The notes beneath the pieces were generated by a model. It searched no databases. It had not been told where the DNA came from and saw only the letters and a list, made by a program, of their open reading frames with translations. The position numbers and the translations under genes are program-made. From the NCBI GenBank assembly GCA_008330645.1, contig VLTN01000036.1, forward strand, positions 124,001 to 188,000: 64,000 nt of DNA, written 5' to 3'. Shown here piece after piece: positions 18,510 through 30,000 of this stretch (positions are counted from its first letter, which is position 1; each line of letters begins with the position of its first letter). The stretch comes from Cafeteria roenbergensis. Lineage: Eukaryota > Sar > Bigyra > Bicosoecida > Cafeteriaceae.

Positions 18510-20675
18510 TCAGCTGGGCGAGTCGAGTTGGCACTTGCCTTTGGGGCCTGCGTTCGCGGAAGCCACAAACTGCCTCCTGATCCAGTCCGCAGCGGCATCG
18601 GCAGGATTGCGAGCCCCGGGCCTCGTCATCCGCGAGGTGAGCCAGTGGGGCGCAGCAGAGCCAGGCAGGGCCTCCGACGCGGCTCTGGCATGGCCGGGCT
18701 TGCCACTTGGCTGCATGCCCGAGGCGGCTGCTTCCCCACCGGAAGGATCAGCCGCCTTGGCAGCTCCGCGCAGACTGGTCCCAAAGGCGGGCGGCGGCCG
18801 GAGCGACGGGTCGGCGCTGACTGCCCTGGGGTGGTCGCCCACCGCGCTGCGCCACATCGATGCTTCGGGCGGGTTGTCGGGTTGGCTGGAGGCCTGGGAT
18901 AACCCCGCAGCCATTGTTGCTGTGCTGGTGCCAGGACCGTGTCCCGCCGCCCCTGCGCCAGCCGCGCATGCAAGGCTCACCAGCGGGCAGCGCCCCGCTG
19001 CAGCTGGCGTTTCCAACGAGGCGGCGCCCACAGCCGCTGCCGCCACCGTAGCAGCCGCAGCCGCAGCCGCCCCGGCCGAGAGCGAGGCGGCCAGCGATGC
19101 GAGGCAGACGGAGCAAGAGGGCAAAGCCACGAGCGCAGGGGCGGTGTGTGCGGCGGCGTGGGCCCGGATGGGGCCATCGGGGGCCAGGCTATCCGCCTTC
19201 GCGGCCCGGGTGGATCCGGCATCGGAGGCGCCGGCCGCTGGCCCGGCACTGCCGCCCGTAGCCCTGCTCCTGCTGCCTGCGTCGCCGGAAGCGCCAGCTT
19301 CGCGTCTGTGCGTCGTCGCGCCGTCAGCGGGGCCCCGTGGAGAGAGCGTGTCGGGCTGCAGTGCGGTGGCGGCCATCGAAGGCATCGCCTCCAGGGGCAT
19401 GCGCCGCGGCAGGGGCTCGCTGCTGCAGCAGTGCGGGGGCGCGATGCCGCGGTCCACCAGGCGCGCCGCTGCGTGGGCGAGCGCGTTGGCTCGTCGAGAC
19501 TCCTTCCGGCACGCGAGCTCTGCCGCCTCGTCGCAGAAGGCCGGCTCAGCTTCGCACCGCAGGTTTGCCTCCACGACGAGCTCGGCTCTGAGGCGCTCGG
19601 CCCAGGCGCCGCGCACTGCGTCCCACTGCCGGGAGAACCGCAGGCACGTCCACGGCTCCCTGAATCGAGGCGGGGTTTCGTCGTCTGCGTTGTCGACCGT
19701 GACGCTGAGATCCACCAGCGGCGTGAGGGCCCTCACGCTGGGGGGCACCTGGGCCAGCGCCTCCTCCAGCACTCTGGGCGGGACGCTTCGCCCAGTGACC
19801 AGCGCGCGCTCCCTCGCGCGGCGGCGCACCACCTCCGGGGGGGCGTCAACGTGGATGATCGCGAGGCGGTAGGCCGGGTACTGCTCCCGGTATCGCGCAA
19901 AGAGGCCGGTGTACCACTCCTTGTCCCGCAGGGACCCGTCGACGATGAGGTTTGCGCCGATTGCAAACGCAACGCGCTCGCACACCTCTGCGATGAGCGT
20001 GGACTCACGGTGAACCATGGTGGACGCGTGCGGGTGGCCGTGCTCCTTGTACAGTTCGGTCTCCGGCAGCACAGCCTTGATCTCGTCCGGGTCGATCCCC
20101 ACAAAGGCCTGCGACGGAAAGATGGAAGCCGCTTGCTTCAGCAGCCGCATGGTGTGGCCCTTTCCCGCGCCCATCGCGCCGGCTGTCCAGACGGCCCACG
20201 GGCACACAGGCAGCGGACTGCTGCTGCCGCCGTCGCTGCCTCGGCTACTGCCACCGCTGCTGTCCTTGGACGAGGAGACGGAGCCGCTGCTTGGCGTTGC
20301 TTGAATTGGTGACCCGTCGTCGCCATCGCGCTCAGATTCTGCCCCGCCGCCAACGTCCGTCTGCTCCAGCGTCAACCCGCCTCGCTCCAGGATCGCGCAA
20401 ATGATGCGGTCCTGAACCTCCTGCCGCTCGAGGCAGTAGACGCCGTGATAGTCGTGGTCGAGCAGCACTCTTGCCGTCGCAAAGATTGGCGAGTGCGCCT
20501 GCACGCTGGCCCCAACCTTGACTGCCTCCGCCCCCTTTGCCACGGTGAATAGCTCCTGCGTTGTTTTGGCCGGGTCAAACTGTGAAGCAGCTTCAACGCG
20601 GCCAACGAACCCTCTGAGCGTGGTTGGCTGCTCCGCAAGTCGTGCAGCCACCACGTTGACCCCCGGTAACTCCAT
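18510..20675 (-). CDS. Zeta-toxin-family P-loop kinase with Ala-rich tail
   Basis: This is a single exon; I chose the ATG at 20675, where globular sequence begins (MELPGVNVVAARLAEQ), over a Lys/Arg-rich upstream extension. 721 aa. After an N-terminal domain and a Ser/Gly linker, a P-loop domain shows WTAGAMGAGKGHT (about residues 163-176), then GIDPDEIKAVLPE and a conserved NLIVDGSLRDKEWY. These are hallmarks of the zeta-toxin/UDP-GlcNAc-kinase fold; a Gly after the Walker Lys is seen in eukaryotic members. Residues from about 400 on are Ala/Ser/Pro-rich with one hydrophobic run. No antitoxin-like epsilon partner is adjacent, so a stand-alone nucleotide kinase role is more likely than a toxin-antitoxin module. 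Confidence 0.75.
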   Translation of the reverse strand: MELPGVNVVAARLAEQPTTLRGFVGRVEAASQFDPAKTTQELFTVAKGAEAVKVGASVQAHSPIFATARVLLDHDYHGVYCLERQEVQDRIICAILERGGLTLEQTDVGGGAESERDGDDGSPIQATPSSGSVSSSKDSSGGSSRGSDGGSSSPLPVCPWAVWTAGAMGAGKGHTMRLLKQAASIFPSQAFVGIDPDEIKAVLPETELYKEHGHPHASTMVHRESTLIAEVCERVAFAIGANLIVDGSLRDKEWYTGLFARYREQYPAYRLAIIHVDAPPEVVRRRARERALVTGRSVPPRVLEEALAQVPPSVRALTPLVDLSVTVDNADDETPPRFREPWTCLRFSRQWDAVRGAWAERLRAELVVEANLRCEAEPAFCDEAAELACRKESRRANALAHAAARLVDRGIAPPHCCSSEPLPRRMPLEAMPSMAATALQPDTLSPRGPADGATTHRREAGASGDAGSRSRATGGSAGPAAGASDAGSTRAAKADSLAPDGPIRAHAAAHTAPALVALPSCSVCLASLAASLSAGAAAAAAATVAAAAVGAASLETPAAAGRCPLVSLACAAGAGAAGHGPGTSTATMAAGLSQASSQPDNPPEASMWRSAVGDHPRAVSADPSLRPPPAFGTSLRGAAKAADPSGGEAAASGMQPSGKPGHARAASEALPGSAAPHWLTSRMTRPGARNPADAAADWIRRQFVASANAGPKGKCQLDSPS

Positions 20676-21595
20676 GGCGCGGGCTCGGCCAGGGCGAAAC
20701 CCAGCGACGGCCTTGCGGCTTGGCGGGCAACGGGCCCCTCGGCGTGCGCGCACCGGTGCGCGCTGCCGGGGCGACTGGTCCCGCAGCCGCCGACGCCAAT
20801 GACGGTGACCCTCGAGCTCTGCCACGACTCGGCAGAGTGCTGCGGCGACTATGGTCGAGGCCTTTCGTTCTCAGCCAGCAATGCTCGGGGAAGAGGTTCG
20901 TTTGGAACCAATTCCAGCGGGCTTCCTCGACTCGGGTGTTTGAGGTGCCAAGTAGAACGCGGGGGTAATGGCCGTTGGTCGCAATACTGCGTCCGACACG
21001 TCGGCTCGCCGCAGAAGGCCACTGAGCAGCGTGCGGCGCTTGCCGCGGAATCGCCGACTCGCGCCCCCGCTGCGGTGGCCTCCAATGCCGCACACCAACA
21101 CGCATTTTGCGGTTGTTGGTTCAATTCTGCAGGGCTGGCGTGCTCAGACGGGGTGCTCTGGCTGGCCCTGAGCTGCTCGACAGGTCTGTGCAAAGCTGGC
21201 AGCACAAGGGCTCGAGGCGGCAGCCCTGCTCGCAGCCCTTTGCATAGTTGTGCCTCATGGAACGTTGGCTTCGATGATGACGTGGATTGCGTGCTTGCGG
21301 CATTGCGGTGAACGTTCTCTGCAGCTGCAAGCCCCGCTTGCAAGACCACGGCCCAGCAGAGCCAGTCGGCGGCCTGCCTTTGGGGTGCATCGCCAGCGGG
21401 TGAGGGCGTGCGCTCGCTGAAAGGTGCACTCCTCCGGCAGGCAGCAGCGGTCAGTGGTCGCGGACACGCGCAGCGACACGGCGGTGCCCAGGTGGCCCAG
21501 CCGCTGCCCTGCCGTCGGGCAAGCGGAAAAAATCGGACCCGGCACGAGTGCGTGTGCGACAAGCGCGGTGCGTCCGGACTTCCCACGTCAGGACG
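20676..21595. other. Intergenic leader before glycosyltransferase copy 1
   Basis: From about 20785 this is nearly identical to 33207-34036. Open frames on both strands are kept in both copies simply because the copies are recent, so this is not evidence of coding. It probably holds divergent promoters for the kinase and the glycosyltransferase-like gene. Confidence 0.5.
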
Positions 21596-23585
21596 ATGCC
21601 GGCGATGGCGCGCATGTCGTCCCGCAGCAGGGGTCGACGCGACAAAGCGTGTTGCCCGGGCTGGGTCGTCGTGGCCATGCTGGCTATAGTTGCCGCGGGC
21701 GCAATTCTGCTTGCCTCGCCCATTGCCTCCGGATGGCTCCGCTCCGTGGGAGGCTCACGAGGCAGCAACATGTACAGCCACCGCTCGTTCGAAAGTAAGA
21801 CGCGCAACGAAACGTCGTGGTCCGCGCGCGACTGGGGTCGCCGCGGGAGGAGGAGGGAGGCTCGCGCCATCCTGCGTGAAGCGGATGTCTGCGAGTGCGC
21901 GAGAGGCGCCAGGCGGGCCACTGAAGTTCCTCACCTCACCCGCTCGCCGGATCATTGTGATGGTTGCTCCGCAGAGGCGATGAAGTTTGCCAGCCTGGGG
22001 GCCAACGACGGGCCTCTGCTAACTGGAAACCTCTGTGCGGCCTGCGATGATAAGGCACGCTCCGCTTCCCACCGGGGTGCTCTCTCGCATCCGCTCCTGG
22101 CGCGGGCAGGCTGTGCTGGGGTCTTCACTCGGCACTCGCCACACGTCGCACTGTGACACAGAGCGGTGGGGCGGGCAGCCCACTGCGGGCGAGTTGGCCG
22201 CCAGCTGCAGCAGCAAAGCCAGCGCCGGCAAGGCTGTGTGCAGCGAGATGCGTCTCGCCGACCAGGTGGAGTGCGCAACGCACTTTGGTGCGGCGAAGAC
22301 GGCCGATGACCTCATGCCAGGAGTGGTCACCGGGCCGCTCCGCACCGCCACAATGCAGGTCCTTCAAGCTTCGGCTCAGCAAGCAGACTGCCTCTCGTCC
22401 GGCACACAGCCCAGGGCTGGCTGCAATGCTGAGCCTCATTTCGCGATTGCGGAGCACCTCGCGGCCACCGGCATGGGCAATTTTGTTGTTGCTGCTGCAG
22501 GGCTGCTCCTGAATGCCAACTCCATGCAGAGAGTGTTCCTGCTTGGCCAGGGCCTCCCGACTGCCATGCTCAGGCCGTACTTCGAGTCTCCGCTCGGCGT
22601 GCTTTCGACGGAGCAAACTTGGCAGCCAGCAGCTATCGGGGCGAGGTGGTGGGCGGCGTGCAGGGATCCGGAGGTGCAAGCGCCGCCGCCTGCGGTCCGG
22701 CTCGAGGTCGGAACTTCTCTGACCCACGAAACAATAACGCACCTTGCCCAGATTGCCTCGGCTTACGAAAGCGCCATCAGCGCGTGCCCGTCGACCGCGG
22801 AGGCGCTCGAGGGGTTCCTGAGCGCGCTTCCCGCGCCGCCAGGCTCTGCCGAGGACTGGGAGTCGCTCTCCAAGGTGGCCACGATGCTCTCCAGAGCGCG
22901 ATCCATCTCGGTACGGTCCGGGACGCATGAAGCGTCGCTGGGCGAAGGCGTATGCGAGCTGCTGAAGCACTCCATTCGCCGCGAGCAGCTCATCTCCGTG
23001 GGCATCGCCGCCATCCTCTCCAACCCCACCACAAAGATGCTGGACCTGGCGGCGCAGTTCAAGCAGCGCGTGAAGTGGGACGAGTTCACAATTCGCGTTG
23101 GGCTGCAGCTCCGGCAATGCGTCGACTGCGGGTGGACCAACCGCGCGTGGAACGACCAAGCCCGTCTCCTCCTGCAGCTGGACTGCTTGCGGTCCGTGGT
23201 GGCCCCGATGCTGAGCGCCCACAAGCAGCCCGCCCTTGCAAGCAGCTCCCTGCTTGTGTTCCTGTCCACGGACGACCCAAGCATCTTCGACGCAGTGCAG
23301 ACTGCGCTCCAGTCCTTTGCCACAGTTGTGGCATCTGGCCCCAACAACCGCCCACCGCCCTGGTTCCACTCGACATCGGCCTCATCGCAGAGCTCACAGC
23401 AAGACTCAGTGATGCTTGACATGTTCATGCTTGGAGAGACCGACGTCCTGGTGGCGACTGGCACGTCCTTCTCGCAAGTGGCAGCAGGCCGCACGTTCAG
23501 GGACCTCATTCGCCTCCCGTACAAGGACGACCTATCGTGCAAGGCGTTCAGTCAAAGTGTCATGCCCAACTGTGGGGAGCAGTAA
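21596..23585 (+). pseudogene. Type II membrane glycosyltransferase-like, copy 1 (frameshifted)
   Basis: This is the paralogue of 34037-36022. The N-terminal frame (21596 to a stop at 22156) holds the same basic tail and membrane span (GWVVVAMLAIVAAGAILLA). The catalytic part is in another frame (22035..23585). The change falls in a divergent linker at about 22010-22100 where this copy is 4 nt longer than the right copy. Without a splice signal there, translation from 21596 would stop after 186 codons. A soluble product could start at the internal ATG 22035. It is either a decaying paralogue or one expressed without its anchor. Confidence 0.6.
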
Positions 23586-23611
23586 GATTGCTTCCAAACT
23601 TACTGCCGTCA

Positions 23612-23981
23612 TGTTTGTGATGTAAATCTTGTGCTGTTGTCCCCTCGAGTTGAGCGACCGCCGCCCTTAAGACAGGGTAACAACCCCAGGCCCGCTCTGC
23701 CCCACGGCAGCCGCGGGCCATCCGACCCGCTCGCAAGCCCGCCCTCTGGGCGGGCACACCGGTTCAAGCCCACGTGGGGACTCACCGGCCGTACCCCGCA
23801 CCCGTACCCGCCGCACGCGCGCGCCCCCGAGTGGCGTGTGCGTGCTCGACTCGATCGTTTGACCCCTCCCTCCCGTCCCTCGGGCGACCCCCTGTGGTTC
23901 CCGCCGCGCCGAGCTTTAGCCATTTAGGTCAACGCCAGTCCTCCACCAACAAGCGGCCTCTCAACGCCCACACAGGTCAGC
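23612..23981 (-). repeat. Dispersed repeat, copy B (inverted)
   Basis: This copy starts (plus strand) GTTTGTGATGTAAATCTTGTG and ends GCCCACACAGGTCAGC. It contains the hairpin GCCCGCC-CTCT-GGGCGGGC followed by GGTTCAAGCCC. It is essentially identical to copy D, as expected from the segmental duplication, and lies between two convergent genes. Confidence 0.85.
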
Positions 23982-24049
23982 AGGACGGGCCTGCCCTAGT
24001 TGCGCTGCCGAGCGAGCTTGGCGCTCGATACGGCCAACGACCCAGCCGA

Positions 24050-27000
24050 TTATGTCAAGGGGTCGACGCCTCCAGATCGAGCCGAGCTGCTAGTTGAGAT
24101 GTCGCCGTCGTCGCCATCGCAGCCTCGTTTCGTGCGGACTTCGTCGACGGCTCGGACCAGCCCGTGCCCCACGGCGAATGCCGACGCTGGGCTTGGAAAT
24201 TCCTGATTCTGCGGAAGCGAACGGCCGCCCAAAGCCAGCGCCGCACTATATGTATCGGTAGCATGCTCCCCTCGGGCAGGCAAGGCAGGTTGAAAGCTCA
24301 GACACGCTCGCCACGCACGCTGAATGAGTCTTGCCGCCCGATGTACAACGAACCTCTGCTGTCGAAGCGTCCGCCACACCAGGCAGCACAGGTCATGGTG
24401 CCGCCTCCACAAGGCGCGCATGAAGCTCTGGATACGGTCTCGCGCCCGCTGGATGCGCCTCAGGCGGCTCCGCCGAAACGCTCGCTGCACCACGAAAGCG
24501 TGAGAGTCCAGCAGCCGCCAGCGCTGAAGGCGCCACTCCATTTCCAGCCGCTCTGGGGGCGGCAGAGCATCGGCGCCGACGAACCACCTCGCCATCGTCA
24601 CCTGGATGTCCTCGGGCTCCAAGTGCAAGTCCGAGTCGGGGCATGACGCCGCGTAGCTGGCGACCGCGGCCTCCACAAGCGGCTCGAGCGCCTTGAAGCT
24701 CCGTCGGTGCGCTCTCATCCGGAGGGACACTTGCCGAATGCGCTGCCAAACATCGGCCAGCTGCAGTTGCTCCTCTGGGGAGAAGGCATGTGCCGTGAAA
24801 CAAGTCGCACTAGAATCACCAACGACAGAGGCAAGCATGACGGGTGGTGGCCGCCCGGCGGTGTCAGCACGGTTTGCGGAGTTGATCACGGTGGCCGCGG
24901 AAACAACCTGCTCCATGGCTCCGAGCGCTCCGCTTTCAGCCATCGCCGAGTAGCGACGTTCAAGAAAGCCGAGCGCAAGTCGAACCTTCGCCGTGATCCT
25001 GCGCTCCGCCACAGCACGCAGGTCATCTTGAACCAGTGGCCAAAAGCTTCGCGACTGAAGCGCGGCTGTGGCAAACTGAGACAGGCTGGGGCCGTGCAGT
25101 CGTGCTGAGCTCGATTGGGCGCCTCTGGGCTCTGCGTCCAAGTCCGGAGCCGCCTGGCCGTCGTTCCTTCGAAACCAAGTGAACGAACAATGCGGCGACG
25201 TCGTCGGATGATCGCTTCCTGCCTTGGCGAATCTTGCAATTACTTTTTTGACCGCGGCCACGGAGATAGCCACGCCGCCGGTTTCGCCCAATGCTGACCG
25301 CGCTGCGCTTCCGAGCCGAACCAGGTCACGGACCAGCGAGGACACGCGCGCCAATGCGTCGCCCTCCCTGAAGCACCGTGCGACTTCGGCAACAGCAATA
25401 GGCACTGCCAGGAGCCAGAAGCGAACGGCAATGCCTGCAAAGAATGCGACGACACCGAGCTGCCCGCCAACCATGTTTCCCAGCTCAGCAGCTACCTCAG
25501 GCCAGATACCGCCGGCCAGGATCCTGACGAGGAGGAATGCGGTGCCCCAGACCGTTGCCGCGGACTCACGCAGGCTGGTGACAGCAGCTTGTGCCCGTGC
25601 CGAAGCAGCAAGCAGGACACTGCGGTTTGTGCCGCTCGCAAGGCATTGTCCGTCATTCGGGAGAACCGCTTCTCCCGCCGGCAGCCGAAGCTTGAAGCAA
25701 TGCTCCCCTGACACTGCTTGCTCGCTCGGATTTGTCTCGCAAGGATGAAGGCCTCCCTCGTGCTCGCTGAGCGAAGCCCGTTGGGATTCCGTGTCGCGAG
25801 GAATTGCTATGCCGGATGTCACGCCTGGCCCTGACCAGGTGTGGCTCGTAGAGTTGTACGAAACCGCAGTTGAGACCCCTGCCAAGAGCCTGATCGCCGT
25901 CGACCCCGCACGACGCACGTCGTCAGGGCTGACTGCTGCGGGCGTGCTGTTCAGGGCCCCCGCCCAGGCTGTGGTCAGGTCCGTCATCGCGGAGGCCAGC
26001 GCTGTCCCAAGCAGCTGCGTCTCGGCGGCTTCTAGCGAGAGGGAACCAGCCAGCACTCGCTCCAGCTGCGAGTGAATCTGGACTTGGTCTCCCATTGCCG
26101 CCCGCGCAAGCGACACCGCGGCCGTAGACGGCATGCTTGGGAATGCACGCTGCAGCGCGAAGCGCAGAGGCTCTGGCGTTTGGTTGGTCGGAATCGCAAC
26201 CAGAGGCGACGGTGTGGCCCAGACAATTGGGGCAGCCATGCTGGACGTCCAGAGCAGCTCGTGACCGACAGTGGCTGCAGCAAACAGCGACACCGTAGCC
26301 ATTCCCAAGATGCTTGGGATTGCCACCATCAGTCTTGCCAAGACGGCCCGCAGGGCTGGGTCCGCGGGCAGGAGCCTCAAGGCGTTCAACGAGAGCAACG
26401 ACGCCAGAAGTCCGAGGTGCGGGACGCCGGCGAGGGCCGCAAGCACGCTAATCCCGAGGATGCCGGAGTTGAACGCGTGCCAGCGTGGCCACGCCGTGCA
26501 CCCCAGCGCCAAGCACCGAGCCGCGCTGGCAGCCGCGACCACGGCTACAAGCACATAGCCAAGCCACGCAGCAGGCCCAGGATCTGCCCCTCCAGCCAAG
26601 TTGGTGCGCCAGAACAGGCTGCCCATGTAAACCACAGCCAGCACTCCCAAGGCCGAATCGACACTGGCTGGGGGCGGCGCCCGACGCCTGACACCGGAGT
26701 CCCTGTCGGCATCTCCTTCCCATGGCTGCAGGCGTTCAAACCAGAAGCGCTGCACGCGGCTGAAGCAGCCCGAAACGAGCCCCAGAGTCGCCGGGCAGCG
26801 TCGGTGAGATGCAGCGGTGGGCGCCGCCGTGCCAAGCACTGTTGCCAGGACTTCGTGCGCGAGTTGTTCCGTCGTCAAGAGCTTGCGACCAGCACGACGA
26901 GCTTCACCTCGAGTTGCACGCATTGGTTCGACACTTGGCCGACCTGCCGCCGCCGCACCAGACCCGGCTGAGCCGCACGTGGAGGGCTCCCTGGACGCTG

Positions 27001-30000
27001 GCTCCATCGCTGCTGAAGGCACGCGTCGCTCTCGGCATCGACATGCTGCCAGTGTTCGCTCGGTAAAAGTCTGCAGGGTGAACTCAGCGTTGGCAAGGCA
27101 CCCGTCCCCGTGTCCGACGGCGGCCGCAGCCACAGCAGAAACGTGCTGCGCTGCAAGGCTCTCTAGAGCCGCTGCTCGACCGCTCGGGCCAGGCCGCCTG
27201 CTGGCCGTCTCCTCCTCGCCCTGCTTCTGCGGCGGTCCAAGAGTCGCGCTCGCTCGCGCCTGGAAGCCACCTGGCACCACTCGGCCGGGTTGGCAGTTGA
27301 AGGGCTCGATTCCGGTCTTCGCCATAAGCTCGGTCAAGGTGGACAAGGCCGCCGCTGCGGCCGCGTGGAGCGATGGTGCCGGCGCTCCTGGCTGGGCCAG
27401 GTGGGGACCTGCTCGCTGGGACCCGGCGCTTTGGACGGCTGCGGCTGCGCCGCTGGCGCTGGCCTGCGCAGGAGTGTGGTTCTGTGCTGCAGTCTCCGAT
27501 GCGAGGACGGTTTCCTTCGCTGCGAGAACCTTGTGAAGCATCTGAAGGCTCTGTACAAGCTCGTCGTGGTCGCCCTTGCTCCCACTGAGCCTCCGGGTTG
27601 TGCGTTCGCGTGCCGCGAGTCGCCGGAGCGCGGCCTTGACTTGCAGAAACTCGGCCTCCGGCCGTGCCACGTCGGTCACTCCATCCAATCCATTTGTTTG
27701 CATTCGAGCTGCGCTTGCATCGGGCTGTCGCAGTCGTAGCTTTCCGCACGCCAGGGACACGACGCCGAGCACCATACCACCGCCAACCCAAAGAGTGGAC
27801 GTGGTGAACGCAAGCCAGAACGCCAGCGCAAGTGCCGGTGCATAGCTTCCAAAGCGAGTCGCCGCGCCAGGCCCTCCAGCGCCCATCATGCGTAGCAGGA
27901 GCGGAGTCCAATGGGAGCCCAGCGCCGCCCCGGACATGGTGGTTACGCCATCCACAATCGACTCGAACCCACTTGGGCCTGGGAATGGGGACCATGAGAG
28001 CGCGAGCCACTGCCCAAACTGGGCGAACTCGCGGCGCACGCCAGTCTCCCCCACACCTGCGTCGAACACCACGCCCGTGCACTCCGCCTGCGACAGGCCC
28101 GTCGCGCCATTGCACCGCCCCAGGGCCCCGCGAAAGAGGAGCATCCCTGCCATGGCCCAGCCCAACACCCACACGAAAGCTCTCAGCAGCATGAAAAAAA
28201 CGATGTCCGCGCTTGAGCTCGCGAATCGTCCAAGCTGGGCGGCGCTCGGAGACCAGTCGAGGAGCGACCAAAGCAGCATTGTGCGCCCAGCAGCCGACAG
28301 CACACCCACCCACCTGGGAAGTGGAACCCAGTGGCCCGCGGCCAGGGTCCACGACGCCGCCAGGGTTCCCATTGCGACCATCACGGAGCCCTGGCCGCCG
28401 CCGCCTTGCCAGCGGCACCGGGCACAGGCCTGCCCTGCGAGCGCCAAGGCGCCAGGCAGCAGGAGAAGCGCCAGCACAACGTCCAGCACAGCAACTGCCC
28501 CTCCTGTCGCGTTTGCAGCAGCGTCGCAGCGCTTCCAAGTCGGGATCGGCGCGAATTTTGTCAGTCTCCAGCACGTCCTCACGAATGCTGTGTTCATGCC
28601 AACAGACGCGGCGGACAGCACTGCTGCCGTCTGCGTTGCCTTGCGCCATTTCCAGCCTCCCGAACGGTGCACCACCCTCGAGCAGGAGGACGCCTTCGCC
28701 CGGTTCGAAGCGCTTCGCCAGACGCGATGCAGAGCCGTCGTGGCCGTTTGTAGGGCGGACGAGCACTCGCGTACTGCCGACTCCCAGTAGCTGGGACGCC
28801 GTCCACCGATGTGATCGCCCTTGGATGTCAGTCCGCGGACAAACCGAGACGATAGGCGGAGCCCGATTCGAACTCGCTCCCAACGAGCCCGAGGGGCGCG
28901 TGTGATGCTTGCAAACGTTGCCAAGGACAATTCGAACGCCGACAGCTCAATGGTACCGGTTTCAAGTCGCAAGGCTGAGCGGCCGGTGGGGGGCGCCAGG
29001 GTCCAAAACTCTCTCGGCCCAACACCTCTGCTTCTTTCAAAGCGCGCCTCCCCCGTTCGCCTCTCCGAAGGCTCCGTCACAATTGTCAGCCCGATCGACC
29101 TGTGGCGCGAGGGGCTCTGCAAGTAGCTGGATGACGTCCGGAGCACACCTGGCCGACGGCATGCGTCGGCCATGGCCTGGGGAACCTGGACGCTTTCCCA
29201 CCCTCGTCGGAGAATCCTTGGCACGCTTGGAAGCCGCCTCCGTCCTGTTCTCGTCGTCGCACCAGCACCAGCACCTGCACCAGCACGACCGGCAATGGCA
29301 CGCTCCTCAGCGCGGATGGCAATGTGCTCCAAGCCAGCTGGCACGCGGATCAACGGAAGCAGGCGGTTGGCCCACTGTCGTCGGAACCGAATGTCGGTGC
29401 TCGTCGCCCATGGCTGTTCTGGGCGCAAAATTTGCGAAGCGACGGCTTCGGTCCAGCGCCACAGTCGGACGTCCTGGTGCTCGCGCCGCGAGTGCTCCGC
29501 GTCTGCGTACCCGCCCGACACGGCTGCAAAGAGTAGCGCCAGCATAACAGTGCGCGAAAGGTACACCCACCCGATGCCAACTACCCAGCCGGTGGACAAC
29601 CCAGGCTGCACTTCAGCCACGGCGTCTCCAAGCCACTCCCACCTGGCTCCTAGGGGCATCGCCGCGAGCGTAAGAAGAGTCCAAGCCGGGGTCTCCAGAG
29701 AAGCTCGCAGGTCAGAGGACGTCGTTCGCTGCCCGGTGGCCGGGTGCTCACCTCGATAGGTGCTGCCTCCGGAGAGCCAGTACCACTGTGTCATCGCCAG
29801 CGTGGCGAGGCACAGGGTGAAGAGCAGCCAGGCAAGTGTGCGACGGAGAGCCATTGCCACGGTACCCCACTCGAACCGCGGCAGCGGCCGGGGCTCGGCC
29901 CAGCGGACCAACAGCAGGGCAGGACCTAGTCGGTGCAGGGTCGCCAGGGACAGGATTTGGTCAAGGTGCATCGGCCCCGACCCCTCCGTTTGCCCGAAAG

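Noticed and set aside
18510-20675. Bacterial-style toxin-antitoxin operon
   Set aside because: There is no adjacent antitoxin-like gene, the codon and base composition match the eukaryotic neighbours, and zeta-fold kinases are known in eukaryotes.
20799-21311. A 170-aa plus-strand frame preserved in both duplication copies
   Set aside because: Conservation reflects recent duplication; the opposite strand is equally open, and composition is Ser/Cys/Arg-rich without motifs.
23750-23800. tRNA gene inside the dispersed repeat
   Set aside because: A GGTTCAAGCCC B-box-like motif and a hairpin are present, but there is no acceptor stem, anticodon arm or convincing A box, so no tRNA can be folded by eye.
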